From contig JACKFH010000008.1 of the NCBI GenBank assembly GCA_020632575.1, positions 62,001 to 126,000 on the forward strand: a DNA stretch of 64,000 bases. Direction: 5' to 3'. Numbering within the stretch: the stretch's first letter is position 1; every line of letters starts with the position of its first letter. The notes beneath the pieces are model-generated. The model saw only the letters and a list, made by a program, of their open reading frames with translations, was not told the DNA's origin and ran no database searches. Position numbers and translations under genes: made by a program. This document shows, one piece after another, positions 1-8,681 of this stretch. This DNA is from Candidatus Omnitrophota bacterium (GTDB lineage Bacteria; Hinthialibacterota; Hinthialibacteria; OLB16).

Positions 1-832
1 GGGAGTCCCAGGAGCCTCTTGCTCGCAGACTTCCGGTAAGGGCGTAACCCCGCTCAAAGGCGGTCGCCAGCGCGCTGCCTTCATTGGCCAACCCATTAAG
101 GTTGTTAAACTCTTCGCCAAGTTCGGTTTTGACATCTTTCAGTTCTTTCCAGCGCCCCAGGGAGTCCTCCATCTCGGAGAAACGAGACCCGTTCTTCCCC
201 TGAGCGAACAGGCGATTCATGTGAGCGGTGTAATGTCGGGAGATGTATTCGTCCATGTTCGCTTCGACTGTGGCGCTGGGTGTGTTGGACACCCCCCCGC
301 CCACCAGTAGATCGAGGAATCCGGAGCCCGATGCTGTTCCATTTCCTAACGTTCCAGAAAACGAAGGGCCGGACAGGGCCATATAAGGGATGAGGTAATC
401 CTCCGGGTTGTTTTGGGAGATCATGATGGTTCCCCAGTCCGGATCGTTCATCCCGGCGCTGCCGGTCATCATGATTTCCTCGCCGTTGCTGTGGCTGTTT
501 GTCCCCGTGTTGACCCCGTTGATGACACAGGCGCGGTCCCCGAAATCTTGGAAGAAGGTTCGAACCATGGGACGTCCTGGGTTGTCCAGGAACCGGATAC
601 CGTTGAGTTCAGCCACATCGCCGCCCGGATCGACATCGATCGTGTCCAGTCCGACTTTCGGCTCGAACACCATGGTTGGATCCCATCCGCCGCGAGCGAA
701 GACGAACATGAAGAAATGCGGCCGCGATTCGCCGCTTTGCGCCCAGGCGCAGATCCGTGGGAGCTGGACCGAGAACAAACTGGAGGCGGTCACCGCCGCC
801 ATGTGTTTCAGGAAATGTCGTCGTTCGACCAT
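1..832 (-). CDS. Tat-exported DUF1501-like protein (3' part beyond window)
   Basis: The first 277 codons are present and the frame runs open off the left edge. The N-terminus (MVERRHFLKHMAAVTASS) is a twin-arginine signal with the RRHFLK motif, so the folded protein should be exported by Tat. The following stretch, including FVFARGGWDP and an NSHGNGEE/MMTGSAGM region, looks like the DUF1501 family (alkaline-phosphatase-like fold), common in Planctomycetota beside cytochrome-like DUF1549/DUF1588 proteins. It starts 26 bases after the stop of the upstream CxxCH protein on the same strand, so the two form an operon. The substrate of this family is not established. The family call is from motif memory, and the C-terminal part cannot be checked. 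Confidence 0.75.
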   Translation of the reverse strand, partial: MVERRHFLKHMAAVTASSLFSVQLPRICAWAQSGESRPHFFMFVFARGGWDPTMVFEPKVGLDTIDVDPGGDVAELNGIRFLDNPGRPMVRTFFQDFGDRACVINGVNTGTNSHSNGEEIMMTGSAGMNDPDWGTIMISQNNPEDYLIPYMALSGPSFSGTLGNGTASGSGFLDLLVGGGVSNTPSATVEANMDEYISRHYTAHMNRLFAQGKNGSRFSEMEDSLGRWKELKDVKTELGEEFNNLNGLANEGSALATAFERGYALTGSLRARGSWDS

Positions 833-858
833 TTGTCTTGGACCTGTCCTTTCATTCC

Positions 859-2829
859 TCAATAGGTGGCGATCCTCGGATCGCAAAGCATGACCTCGAG
901 GACATGTTGCCATGCGACTCGAACGTCAGTGTTGACATGTTGACTATCCGTCTTCTCTTGGTCCTGGTTCCGCCCGCTGTAGGTCAGCAGAAGATCGTAG
1001 ATTTCCTGGACCTCGGGACCGAATGGATCCACCGTCTCTCCATAGAATCGAAGGAACCAGTTCGCGATCTGTCTCTTGATGCTCGGTTCGGCCTCGATGG
1101 GGTCTTCCTTCCCGGTGATGACCTTGAAGACAACTCGCTCTCCCCACGGGACGCTGTTGCGCAACTCTTTCCGATAGATGTCCTCGGCCAGCACCTCCGC
1201 CCATCTCTCGAGCACCAACATGAATGTGGGGGTGACTGTCCAACGCCTCTTTAGGATCAGGCTGCCGTCATAACCACCAGCGGCCACTTTAACCCCGGTG
1301 TTGTATTCCAAATGAGGGAACACTTCCGGCTCGCTTTGCCCTCCCTCGTAGCCCGCCCATTCCTCGCCGACAAGCGATTTTCCGAGGAAGTGCAGTTGCT
1401 CGGGGGTCAAGACCTTAAAGGGTTGCGCTTTCGATTCGGGCAAACCCTTCGTGATTGATTCCTGTTGGAGTGCCTGACCGGCCATTTGCGCGTGAAATTC
1501 GGCGAGTTCGATGAACTCCTCGATTCGAGGCGTTTTCGACTTGCTCTCCTCGAGGCTTTTTTCGAGGTCCAGCCAGACACTCACCGCCGGGTCTTGGCGA
1601 ACAGGGACTGTCTTGGATTCAACCGGGTCCGATTTCCCCTTGCTTCCGCCCATTACTCCGGCCGAACGATATTCGTCCGATAGGACGATGGATTTGATCA
1701 GTTGCTTCGGACTGAAGTTGGTGGTTTGAAGTTGGTTGACCAGCTGGGTCAACAGATCGCGATCGGTGTAATCCAAATCCCGGTGAACCAGGAACCGATA
1801 GAAATGCGAGGCCATGGTTCTGGCGAAACGGGAATCCTTGGCGATGTATTGCCCCAAGTCTTTGAGTCCGTTGCTTGGATACCCGTAATAAGAGGGATCC
1901 CGCCCCAAAACATACTGCGACCGCTCCACTCCTTGTTGGGAATAGTTGGCGAAATTCTCCCGAGCGTATTCACTGTGACGGGAGGGTCCGATCGCGAACC
2001 CGTTGAAGTGGGCCCCGATCCCATCGAGGCTGCTATGACAGGCTAGGCACGCTGGGTTCGAGCGGGTTAAATCGAGAAGATCCTGTTCCGGGTCGGCGAT
2101 TCGTAGTTCCGAACCGACATTCCGGAGGAGATGGTCATCCCCGAGGAACATCCGAGTGACATTGTTTGCCCGGTGGCGATTCTTATTGGTGATGGTGTTG
2201 TTGTAGCGATAGAAGAACGAAGTCTGGCTTAGAACGCCTGCGTGCTGACGACCATCCAGATACCTCCCTCTTAACCACTGATCCGAACCATATTCTCCCG
2301 GATAGTCGATGTTCCAGAACATCGCGAGAGTGGCGTTGGCCACTGTGTAGTCGGCTGTCACGAGCTCCGTAATGGGGCGGTCATTGCGAACGATGTAATC
2401 GAACAACCGGAGCGGCTCCTCGCCCACCGCCTTGGCCACTTGATAACGCACCTCGCGACGGTCGTATTCATAGGAGTCTCGGAAGTATTCAACAAAGTCG
2501 GTGCGGACCAGGAAGATGTCATTGGCCAGCCACATCATTTGCTCGCTGAATTCCGGGGTTTGCATATAGCGGTTGATCACGGAATCAAGGTTGCTCTCAG
2601 CGATCGCAAAATCCTCCTCGGAGGGGCGTCCTCCTGTGAGATCCATGGCAATTCTCATCACGTGTTCATGTGGGTTGAGGAAGACATACTCCTCCGCCGA
2701 GGTATTAAGGGAAGAAAAAAGGAAAAAGAGAGCGAGAAAGAAGGTTTTAGTGAGGGGAAAGTGTTTCTGGGGAATTAGTATCTCGACCGACAGACCTGCG
2801 CGATGAACGGCGGATGGATACAGGTTCAT
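859..2829 (-). CDS. Exported single-heme DUF1588/DUF1585-like protein
   Basis: About 656 residues. The chosen ATG has an AAGGAGG box upstream; the open frame extends to 2967 but those extra codons look unlike a leader. A hydrophobic export segment (TFFLALFFLFSSL, ending near NTSAEE) lies about 25-50 residues from the start. One CxxCH heme motif (CLACH, near residues 261-265) is followed by SSLDGIGAHF, as in DUF1588 proteins. The later part (HFYRFLVHRDL, then KSIVLSDEYRS) matches the DUF1585-type end of planctomycete cytochrome-like proteins. It is the first gene of an operon with the DUF1501 protein. Likely periplasmic. Role in electron transfer or polymer degradation is unproven. Confidence 0.75.
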   Translation of the reverse strand: MNLYPSAVHRAGLSVEILIPQKHFPLTKTFFLALFFLFSSLNTSAEEYVFLNPHEHVMRIAMDLTGGRPSEEDFAIAESNLDSVINRYMQTPEFSEQMMWLANDIFLVRTDFVEYFRDSYEYDRREVRYQVAKAVGEEPLRLFDYIVRNDRPITELVTADYTVANATLAMFWNIDYPGEYGSDQWLRGRYLDGRQHAGVLSQTSFFYRYNNTITNKNRHRANNVTRMFLGDDHLLRNVGSELRIADPEQDLLDLTRSNPACLACHSSLDGIGAHFNGFAIGPSRHSEYARENFANYSQQGVERSQYVLGRDPSYYGYPSNGLKDLGQYIAKDSRFARTMASHFYRFLVHRDLDYTDRDLLTQLVNQLQTTNFSPKQLIKSIVLSDEYRSAGVMGGSKGKSDPVESKTVPVRQDPAVSVWLDLEKSLEESKSKTPRIEEFIELAEFHAQMAGQALQQESITKGLPESKAQPFKVLTPEQLHFLGKSLVGEEWAGYEGGQSEPEVFPHLEYNTGVKVAAGGYDGSLILKRRWTVTPTFMLVLERWAEVLAEDIYRKELRNSVPWGERVVFKVITGKEDPIEAEPSIKRQIANWFLRFYGETVDPFGPEVQEIYDLLLTYSGRNQDQEKTDSQHVNTDVRVAWQHVLEVMLCDPRIATY

Positions 2830-3130
2830 GGATTCGACAAGACCTCCTTCAAATCGACGAGTTGAAATATTTCGATTTTTTCTTTGGGGACGTTTTTTGA
2901 CAATCAAATAGGCGAGAGCAGTGATTGTGCCATTGTCGACGGTGCTGTCGACATTTTTGTGAAACACCCTGATTTGCTCAAGAATATCGCTTGAAATCTA
3001 GGATGTCACCTAAAAGGTCCGTCAAGGCTACTGGACGCGGAGTATGATTTCCGATTGCAACGAGAAATCTCTCGATTTCAGGCGATTACCAAATATGAGA
3101 CTGTGATGTCCCATTGACTTGAGTTGATTC

Positions 3131-3508
3131 TTAGGGACGGAACGATTTCAGGTCGAGCTCCGCAAGGAATCGAAAATGTTTGGCGTTTCCGGTGCACAGG
3201 GTGGTCTGTTTCTCGACCGCGGTTGCCGCGATAAGAGCATCCGCGATGGCTAGGTTTTGGCTAAGGCAAAATTCCTCCATGTAGACCATGGCTCGATGCC
3301 CGATGTTTTCCGATAGAGAATGGATTTCGAAGCCGAGTTCAACCAGGAAAGAGCGAATCCCCTGAAGTTCTTTTCCATTCCTCGCTCCTTGGATGAGTTC
3401 CATGTACGAAATCGTGGAGATCTTTCTCGATTCGCATTCCTCGATTGCCTTGGCGGCGCGATGGCTCCCTCGAAGAGCCCAAATCAGGACGTCGGTGTCA
3501 AATATCAC
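3131..3508 (-). CDS. VapC-like PIN-domain toxin
   Basis: 125 residues starting at a GTG (MIFDTDVLIWALRG). PIN-domain RNases use conserved acidic residues: here DTD at residues 4-6, a Glu in YMELIQG, and Asp in IADALIAA. The toxin presumably cleaves RNA and is neutralised by the antitoxin encoded just upstream, whose stop codon it overlaps by 11 bases, indicating translational coupling. The open frame extends upstream to 3655 but that part is antitoxin sequence read in another frame, so the short GTG start is preferred. The RNA target cannot be told from the sequence. Confidence 0.85.
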   Translation of the reverse strand: MIFDTDVLIWALRGSHRAAKAIEECESRKISTISYMELIQGARNGKELQGIRSFLVELGFEIHSLSENIGHRAMVYMEEFCLSQNLAIADALIAATAVEKQTTLCTGNAKHFRFLAELDLKSFRP

Positions 3509-3764
3509 GCAACCGTCCCTTCCGCAAGTCTCGTAAATATCCCGCAACGTTGGTCTTTCCCTGATCATCGGCCCACATTCCAAACGCGCTGTGCTCCTCG
3601 ACTTTGCATTTCGCCGCCGATTCGATGGGGGTGATCGTGGCGATTGGCATTCCACGCCGCGACAAGGTCACTGACTCCTTCTTTTCCAGCGCCTCCAACA
3701 ATTTTCTTGGCCTCCGCCTCAGATCCAAAAACGTGATTTCCACGGCTTTCTCCAAAGTGTGCAC
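3498..3764 (-). CDS. Phd/YefM-family antitoxin
   Basis: 88 residues. The N-terminal half (ITFLDLRRRPRKLLEALE, then SVTLSRRGMPIATITPI) has the Phd/YefM pattern: a short strand, a helix with leucines, and the R-x-G-x-P-x-A-x-I motif. The C-terminal half should wrap around the partner PIN toxin. The apparent start is a GTG lying inside a repeated palindromic element, so repression of its own promoter is likely. A TTG slightly downstream is an alternative start. Confidence 0.8.
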   Translation of the reverse strand: MHTLEKAVEITFLDLRRRPRKLLEALEKKESVTLSRRGMPIATITPIESAAKCKVEEHSAFGMWADDQGKTNVAGYLRDLRKGRLRDI

Positions 3765-3776
3765 TAAGAGTGTACA
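3756..3776 (-). promoter_or_regulatory. Candidate autoregulatory operator of the toxin-antitoxin pair
   Basis: On the + strand two near-identical half sites, AGTGTGCAC (3756-3764) and AGTGTACA (3769-3776), each with a palindromic core (GTGCAC, TGTACA), overlap the antitoxin start codon. Phd/YefM antitoxins usually bind such repeats over their own promoter. Seen as sequence only; binding is inferred. Confidence 0.45.
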
Positions 3777-3874
3777 TTCAGGAATCGTCTCCTGTCAAAC
3801 TGGATCGGACTCCTCCTCATTCAATCCTCACCCATTTCCCCGTAAGATCGCCGGCTTGGCGATTGGCCCTTATC

Positions 3875-5305
3875 ATGACCTCTGAAACAAAAGCCCCTTT
3901 TTACACTCCCGGCGGATTCCGGGAGGTCCTGGCGATCAGTGTCCCGCTGATTCTTTCCACCTCCTCCACAAGCCTCATGTTCGTGGTCGACCGGATCTTT
4001 TTGTCCTGGTATTCGAAGGATGCCTTGGCTGCCTCGTTACCCGCCGGAGCCACCGCTTGGGCTTTTCTCTGCATGTTCATCGGGGCAACCGGGTATGTCA
4101 GCACCTTCGTTTCCCAATACGATGGCGCCGGACGACAGGACAGAATCGGCGCGGCCATTTGGCAGGGGTTTTACTTCTCCTGTATCGCCTCGGTTTTCTG
4201 CGCCCTGACTTATTTCTTGGCTGAACCGATTTTCAATCTGGCGGATCACCCCAAAGCGATTCGGGAGAACGAAATCCTCTGCTTCCGGGTCATTGTTTTA
4301 GGCGCTGGTGGGTTCATTTTCTCCGCGGCTCTTTCTGCATTCTATAGTGGACGTGGAAAAACTTGGACGGTCATGTGGGTGAACATCGCGGGAGCTCTGA
4401 TCAATGGGGTCCTCGACTACCTGATGATCTTCGGCTACGGAGGCTTTCCGGAGTGGGGACTATTTGGGGCGGCATTAGCATCGGTGATCGCTCCTTATGT
4501 GATGACGCTGATATACATCGTTCTCCTGGTGCTTCCGGAGAACCGGCAACGATTTCAAACCCTTTCCTCTTGGCGCTTCGACCGGGACCTGTTCCTCCGT
4601 CTGATTCGGTTCGGGTTGCCAAGTGGGCTCCAATTCACAATGGATGTCACCGCGTTCACCACCTTCATCTTGCTTGTGGGCCGACTCGGAGAATTGGAGC
4701 TGGCCGCGAGCAACATCGCATTCGCGATCAACCACCTCCTGTTTATGCCCATGCTTGGCCTCGCGATGGGAACCTCGGTGCTGGTCGGGCGATACCTTGG
4801 GGCTGAGCAACCGGACCACGCCGCCAAATCGACTTGGACATCCATCTGGATCACGACAACCTACATGACTCTTTTCTCTCTGGCTCTAATCATCTGGCCC
4901 GATGAATTCATTTTGATTTTCGATCCCGGCAACTGGGAGGGAAACTTTGCGGAGGTCATCCAGATGACCCGAATCCTTCTCTACTTCGTTGCCGCCTATT
5001 CGGTCCTCGATGGTTGGAACATTGTCTTCTCCTCCGCCCTGAAAGGAGCCGGCGACACTCGTTTCGTGTTCTTAACTGCGCTGACCGCCGCCGCGATCAC
5101 CTTGATCGCACCGGTGTACCTCGCCTGCATCGTGTATGGACGTGGGGTGTACACGGCGTGGTTCTTTCTCTTTGTCTGGCTTCTTTTCCTGGCGACCGTC
5201 TATTTCCTGAGATTCCTTGCCGGCAAATGGCGAAGCATGCGGGTGATCGAACATGCCCCAGCGCCTGGGGCCGTGGTCGAGGAGGGTCCATTGGTTGAGG
5301 TCTGA
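3875..5305 (+). CDS. MATE-family multidrug/Na+ antiporter
   Basis: 476 residues from the ATG of MTSETKAPFYTPGG; the frame opens at 3770 but the earlier residues are not MATE-like. About twelve hydrophobic helices are visible. Typical MATE features are the first helix region (VLAISVPLILSTSSTSLM followed by VDRIFLSWYS), an internally duplicated architecture, and the second-half motif GLPSGLQFTMD. It should exchange cations for organic substrates across the inner membrane. It diverges from the toxin-antitoxin pair and converges with the dimethylformamidase-like gene, so it is probably monocistronic. Substrate unknown. Confidence 0.9.
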   Translation: MTSETKAPFYTPGGFREVLAISVPLILSTSSTSLMFVVDRIFLSWYSKDALAASLPAGATAWAFLCMFIGATGYVSTFVSQYDGAGRQDRIGAAIWQGFYFSCIASVFCALTYFLAEPIFNLADHPKAIRENEILCFRVIVLGAGGFIFSAALSAFYSGRGKTWTVMWVNIAGALINGVLDYLMIFGYGGFPEWGLFGAALASVIAPYVMTLIYIVLLVLPENRQRFQTLSSWRFDRDLFLRLIRFGLPSGLQFTMDVTAFTTFILLVGRLGELELAASNIAFAINHLLFMPMLGLAMGTSVLVGRYLGAEQPDHAAKSTWTSIWITTTYMTLFSLALIIWPDEFILIFDPGNWEGNFAEVIQMTRILLYFVAAYSVLDGWNIVFSSALKGAGDTRFVFLTALTAAAITLIAPVYLACIVYGRGVYTAWFFLFVWLLFLATVYFLRFLAGKWRSMRVIEHAPAPGAVVEEGPLVEV

Positions 5306-5358
5306 TTGGCAATCATCGAGATCAAAATATCGTCGCGCTTCGAATATCTCCGTTGAGC

Positions 5359-6867
5359 TTAGCCGAGGGCTCGATCCAATAGATTCTTGGTGATCCTTTG
5401 CACACGCTCATCCACTCCATGTGGGCGTCCGTAGTGCGAGTACGGCAGGATGTGGCCCGGAGGATCCGAGAGCCCCTGTGACCACCAGATCGTGGAGGCG
5501 TTGAAAACAAAATTGCCCTTCGTCCCCGGGTACAAGGTCGCGGTCCAATCGGCCTTCTCATCGCCCGCGTTAGTTGTCGTTCCGCCTGCAACCACCTGAA
5601 GATCCGGGATGTCTGCGGGGTCCCCATGGAATTCCCAGCCCACCAGTCCGGGAACCCGGTCGCCGTTTTTCATCCCTGTCCCTTCGAATATCCAAGCGGT
5701 GTCGTCGGTGACAATCCAATCCCCGCTGCCGTTGAACGGGACAATGGTGCGGGCTCCGATGAGGAGGGCCTCGTTTGGCCCATCCAGATGGAAGGGACCC
5801 ATCCTCTCTTTCTCGGCGTCGACCAGACCGCCGTAGCGCCCCGCACGGGTGATCACTCGGTTGGGAACTCCTTTGGTATCCGAACTATAAGGCGCGACAA
5901 AACAGCAGGTGTTCCCGGATAGGAACGCGACATTGAGGCCGGAATCGATCGCCTCTTTCACATGATCGTATTGTTGGAGGCTCCAGTACTCATCATGTCC
6001 CACCGACAGGAGGATTTTGCCTTTCCTCAGGCAATCCTTCGATCGATGGACATCGGTGTTGGAGAGGTAGGTGACATCGTAACCCTCTTTCTCCAGCCAA
6101 TAAGCCAAAGGGAACTCCCAAAGCAAAAACTCACCCGAACCCTGCGAAAGGGGAGCGTCGAGAATTTGGCAGTATTTTCCATAGGGTCGATTGAAACTGA
6201 CCTGGGATTTGTCGTTCAGGGCCCACTGCGAGTTCCCGTCATCGTAGAGCGCGAATTGGCTTGGCCAACGGTTGTAGGCCTGCCAGGTGTTGTCGCTGCA
6301 TTGGAAGAGGACCTCGGCTTCACGGTCCTCCCGGACAATGAAGATAACGTAACTCTGATACCGGTCCTCGAGGAGAGAGAGTTTTCCGAGGTAGACTCCG
6401 CTGATCCAATCATCGGGGATGGCGAAGCTGAGGCTTGGCTCCCACTGACAGTCCCGGAGACGTTTTTCACCAATGGGCGGATCGGGTTGAACACGACCTT
6501 GGAGCGGCCCGGAAGTCATCAGGTGACGTCCTCCGGATCCTCCATAGTATCCCAAGCGGTAGAAATCGACCTTGAAGGGCCCCTCCGGATTGGTGCTGAC
6601 AAAAAGGTGCAAAGTCTCTCCCGGCGCGATGCTGGCGTGGGAAACATACCCCTCGATCCAGGGGGATCGGAATTTGGTGCTTGGATCGACTCGGGTGTAG
6701 GTGATCTGCCAGTCGGTTGTGCCGGGTTTCCGATTTTCCTCGACAATGGAGTTCGACCTTCCCTCGGTGGCTTCACTTCTGTGGCCAAAAGTGGCTAAGA
6801 ACCCCGCTCCCGCGGCCCCTTTCAGGACCTCACGCCGGTTCGTCTTACCTGAATTCTTATTTGGCAT
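5359..6867 (-). CDS. Tat-exported N,N-dimethylformamidase beta-subunit-like protein
   Basis: 502 residues. The ATG has a strong GGAGG box a few bases upstream. The N-terminus carries a Tat signal (NRREVLKGAAGAGFLATFG). The body matches the large subunit of N,N-dimethylformamidase: FKVDFYRLGYYGG near residue 80, then the hallmark SVGHDEYWS, followed by AFLSGNTCCF and a region ending in SHYGRPHGVDER. Characterised dimethylformamidase is cytoplasmic and hydrolyses DMF, but most family members are uncharacterised and many are exported, so the substrate here is open. It stands alone, convergent with the MATE gene and divergent from yajQ. Confidence 0.75.
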   Translation of the reverse strand: MPNKNSGKTNRREVLKGAAGAGFLATFGHRSEATEGRSNSIVEENRKPGTTDWQITYTRVDPSTKFRSPWIEGYVSHASIAPGETLHLFVSTNPEGPFKVDFYRLGYYGGSGGRHLMTSGPLQGRVQPDPPIGEKRLRDCQWEPSLSFAIPDDWISGVYLGKLSLLEDRYQSYVIFIVREDREAEVLFQCSDNTWQAYNRWPSQFALYDDGNSQWALNDKSQVSFNRPYGKYCQILDAPLSQGSGEFLLWEFPLAYWLEKEGYDVTYLSNTDVHRSKDCLRKGKILLSVGHDEYWSLQQYDHVKEAIDSGLNVAFLSGNTCCFVAPYSSDTKGVPNRVITRAGRYGGLVDAEKERMGPFHLDGPNEALLIGARTIVPFNGSGDWIVTDDTAWIFEGTGMKNGDRVPGLVGWEFHGDPADIPDLQVVAGGTTTNAGDEKADWTATLYPGTKGNFVFNASTIWWSQGLSDPPGHILPYSHYGRPHGVDERVQRITKNLLDRALG

Positions 6868-6989
6868 TCTTCCTCCACCCAATCAAATCGCCCATTGGCT
6901 CTGGCGTGGCGCGCATCCTACCATATTTTTCTTAATGTGGTACAAATTCCCTCGTAATCCACCATTCACCAGAAGGAAATCGAAAAAAG

Positions 6990-7481
6990 ATGCCATCGTT
7001 TGATGTGGTCAACAAAATCGACCATCAGCAGGTCGATAACGCGGTCAACAATGCTAGAAAAGCAATCACGACCCGTTGGGATTTTCGGAACACCAAAACC
7101 GAAATCGAGCTGAACAAGAAAGAGAACACGATCCATATCGTGACTGAGGACGAGATGAAACTCAAAGCGATCGAGGAAGCGATAGGGAGCGCTCTCTTCA
7201 AAACCGGAATCGATCCCAAGGCGGTGACCTATGGCGAACCTCAACCGACCTCGAACGCCATGCTCAAACAAGATGGAAAGATTATCGAGGGAATTGAACA
7301 GGATATCGCCAAGCGGATTGTGAAGATGATCAAGGACACGAAGATGAAAGTTCAAGCCGCCATCCAGGGCGATCAGGTCCGTGTCACCGGGAAGAGTATC
7401 GATGACCTCCAAGAGGTGATCTCGTTGCTCAAATCCGCGGACCTGGAAGTCCCCCTGCAGTATGTCAATATGAAAAGATAA
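6990..7481 (+). CDS. yajQ: YajQ-family nucleotide-binding protein
   Basis: 163 residues, the normal length of YajQ (DUF520). The N-terminus MPSFDVVNKIDHQQVDNAVN and the conserved TRWDFRNT and QVRVTGKSIDDLQ segments are diagnostic. Some YajQ proteins bind cyclic di-GMP and act with transcription factors; whether this one does is not visible. An AAGGAA box lies upstream. It is followed after 90 bases by the deoxyhypusine-synthase-like gene on the same strand. Confidence 0.93.
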   Translation: MPSFDVVNKIDHQQVDNAVNNARKAITTRWDFRNTKTEIELNKKENTIHIVTEDEMKLKAIEEAIGSALFKTGIDPKAVTYGEPQPTSNAMLKQDGKIIEGIEQDIAKRIVKMIKDTKMKVQAAIQGDQVRVTGKSIDDLQEVISLLKSADLEVPLQYVNMKR

Positions 7482-7571
7482 CTGTCGCGGACTTTTGCGA
7501 GACTGAATCCGAAATCGCCAGTCCGTTCCAAAATCCACTACAACCCAACCATTGAGGAGCATTGAACACTC

Positions 7572-8681
7572 ATGCCGTACCCGCAATTCGACCGCAGCAA
7601 ACTGAACATCAAACCGTTATCCGAACGAATCAACAAAACCGAGATCGAGAAAGACCATGTCCCTCTCGATGCGACTCCTCACCCCTTGTCCGATTTCGCG
7701 AAACCGGTCCTCGAAGAAACCGTGGAGCGAATCAAAAAGGCTCGCGAAAACCAGAAATCGGTGATGCTGGTCTTTGGCGCGCACACCATCAAGAACGGTT
7801 TGGGACCGGTTCTGATCGATCTTATCGAAAGAGGTTGGGTGACCCATCTGGCTACGAATGGCGCCGGGGTGATCCACGATTGGGAGTTTTCTTTCCAAGG
7901 CAAGAGTTGCGAAAACGTGGAGAAGTATGTCAAAGAGGGCCAGTTCGGCATTTGGAATGAGACGGGGTTCTATATCAACCTTTCCCTGATTGTGGGGGCT
8001 TATGAAGGGCTCGGTTATGGTGAGAGTGTTGGTTCGATGATCGAGAACGAGGGGCTCAAGATCCCCTCCGAGGACGATCTCGCTCAGATCATTCAACAGA
8101 ACATCTTGTCCGATCCCGAGAAAGTGGCGGGAGCAGCCGATCTTCTAAGGACCATCCAGAGATTCAACCTGAAATCGGGCTGGATGGAGATCCCGCATCC
8201 CTTCAAACGGTTCGGAATTCAGGCGGCCGCGTTCCGATTGAAGGTCCCCTTCACCAGCCACCCGATGTTCGGGCATGACATCATCTACAACCACCCGATG
8301 AACCATGGGGCGGCGATCGGCCGGACCGCGCTTCGGGATTTCCTGACCTACGCCAACAATGTGAACAACCTTGATGGAGGGGTCTATCTGTCAATCGGAT
8401 CGGCTGTGATGTCCCCGATGATTTTCGAGAAATCGTTGGCCATGTCCCAAAACATCCACATCCAAGAGGGGAAGCATATCGATAACCACTTCATCGTGGT
8501 CGGCGACCTCGCGGAATCGCAGTGGGACTGGAAGAACTCCGGCGAACCGCCCATGGACAACCCGGCCTACTACCTTCGGTACTGCAAAACGTTCAGCCGC
8601 ATGGGCGGGACCATGAACTATGTGTCGGTCGACAACCGAGACTTCCTGCTGACTCTGAATCAGTCGCTGCCCACCATCTGA
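7572..8681 (+). CDS. Conserved protein, tentatively deoxyhypusine-synthase-like
   Basis: 369 soluble residues without signal or membrane segments. Features seen: MLVFGAHTIKNGLGPVL near residue 65, then THLATNGAGVIHDWEFS, which resembles the NAD-binding loops of the deoxyhypusine synthase/LOR-SDH fold, and later HPMFGHDIIYNHP and GGVYLSIGSAVMSP. Bacteria lack hypusine, so bacterial relatives act on other substrates (for example homospermidine or amidine chemistry). A GAGGAG box lies about 12 bases upstream. Its last 22 bases overlap the 3' end of the convergent aldolase-like gene. The specific function is not recognised; the fold call is a guess from motifs. Confidence 0.55.
   Translation: MPYPQFDRSKLNIKPLSERINKTEIEKDHVPLDATPHPLSDFAKPVLEETVERIKKARENQKSVMLVFGAHTIKNGLGPVLIDLIERGWVTHLATNGAGVIHDWEFSFQGKSCENVEKYVKEGQFGIWNETGFYINLSLIVGAYEGLGYGESVGSMIENEGLKIPSEDDLAQIIQQNILSDPEKVAGAADLLRTIQRFNLKSGWMEIPHPFKRFGIQAAAFRLKVPFTSHPMFGHDIIYNHPMNHGAAIGRTALRDFLTYANNVNNLDGGVYLSIGSAVMSPMIFEKSLAMSQNIHIQEGKHIDNHFIVVGDLAESQWDWKNSGEPPMDNPAYYLRYCKTFSRMGGTMNYVSVDNRDFLLTLNQSLPTI

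Noticed and set aside
3509..3655. N-terminal extension of the first PIN toxin
   Set aside because: Those codons are the antitoxin read in another frame; the GTG at 3508 starts the PIN fold.
5962..6798. 278-codon frame antisense to the dimethylformamidase-like gene
   Set aside because: Shadow of a real gene; no ribosome-binding site or motif.
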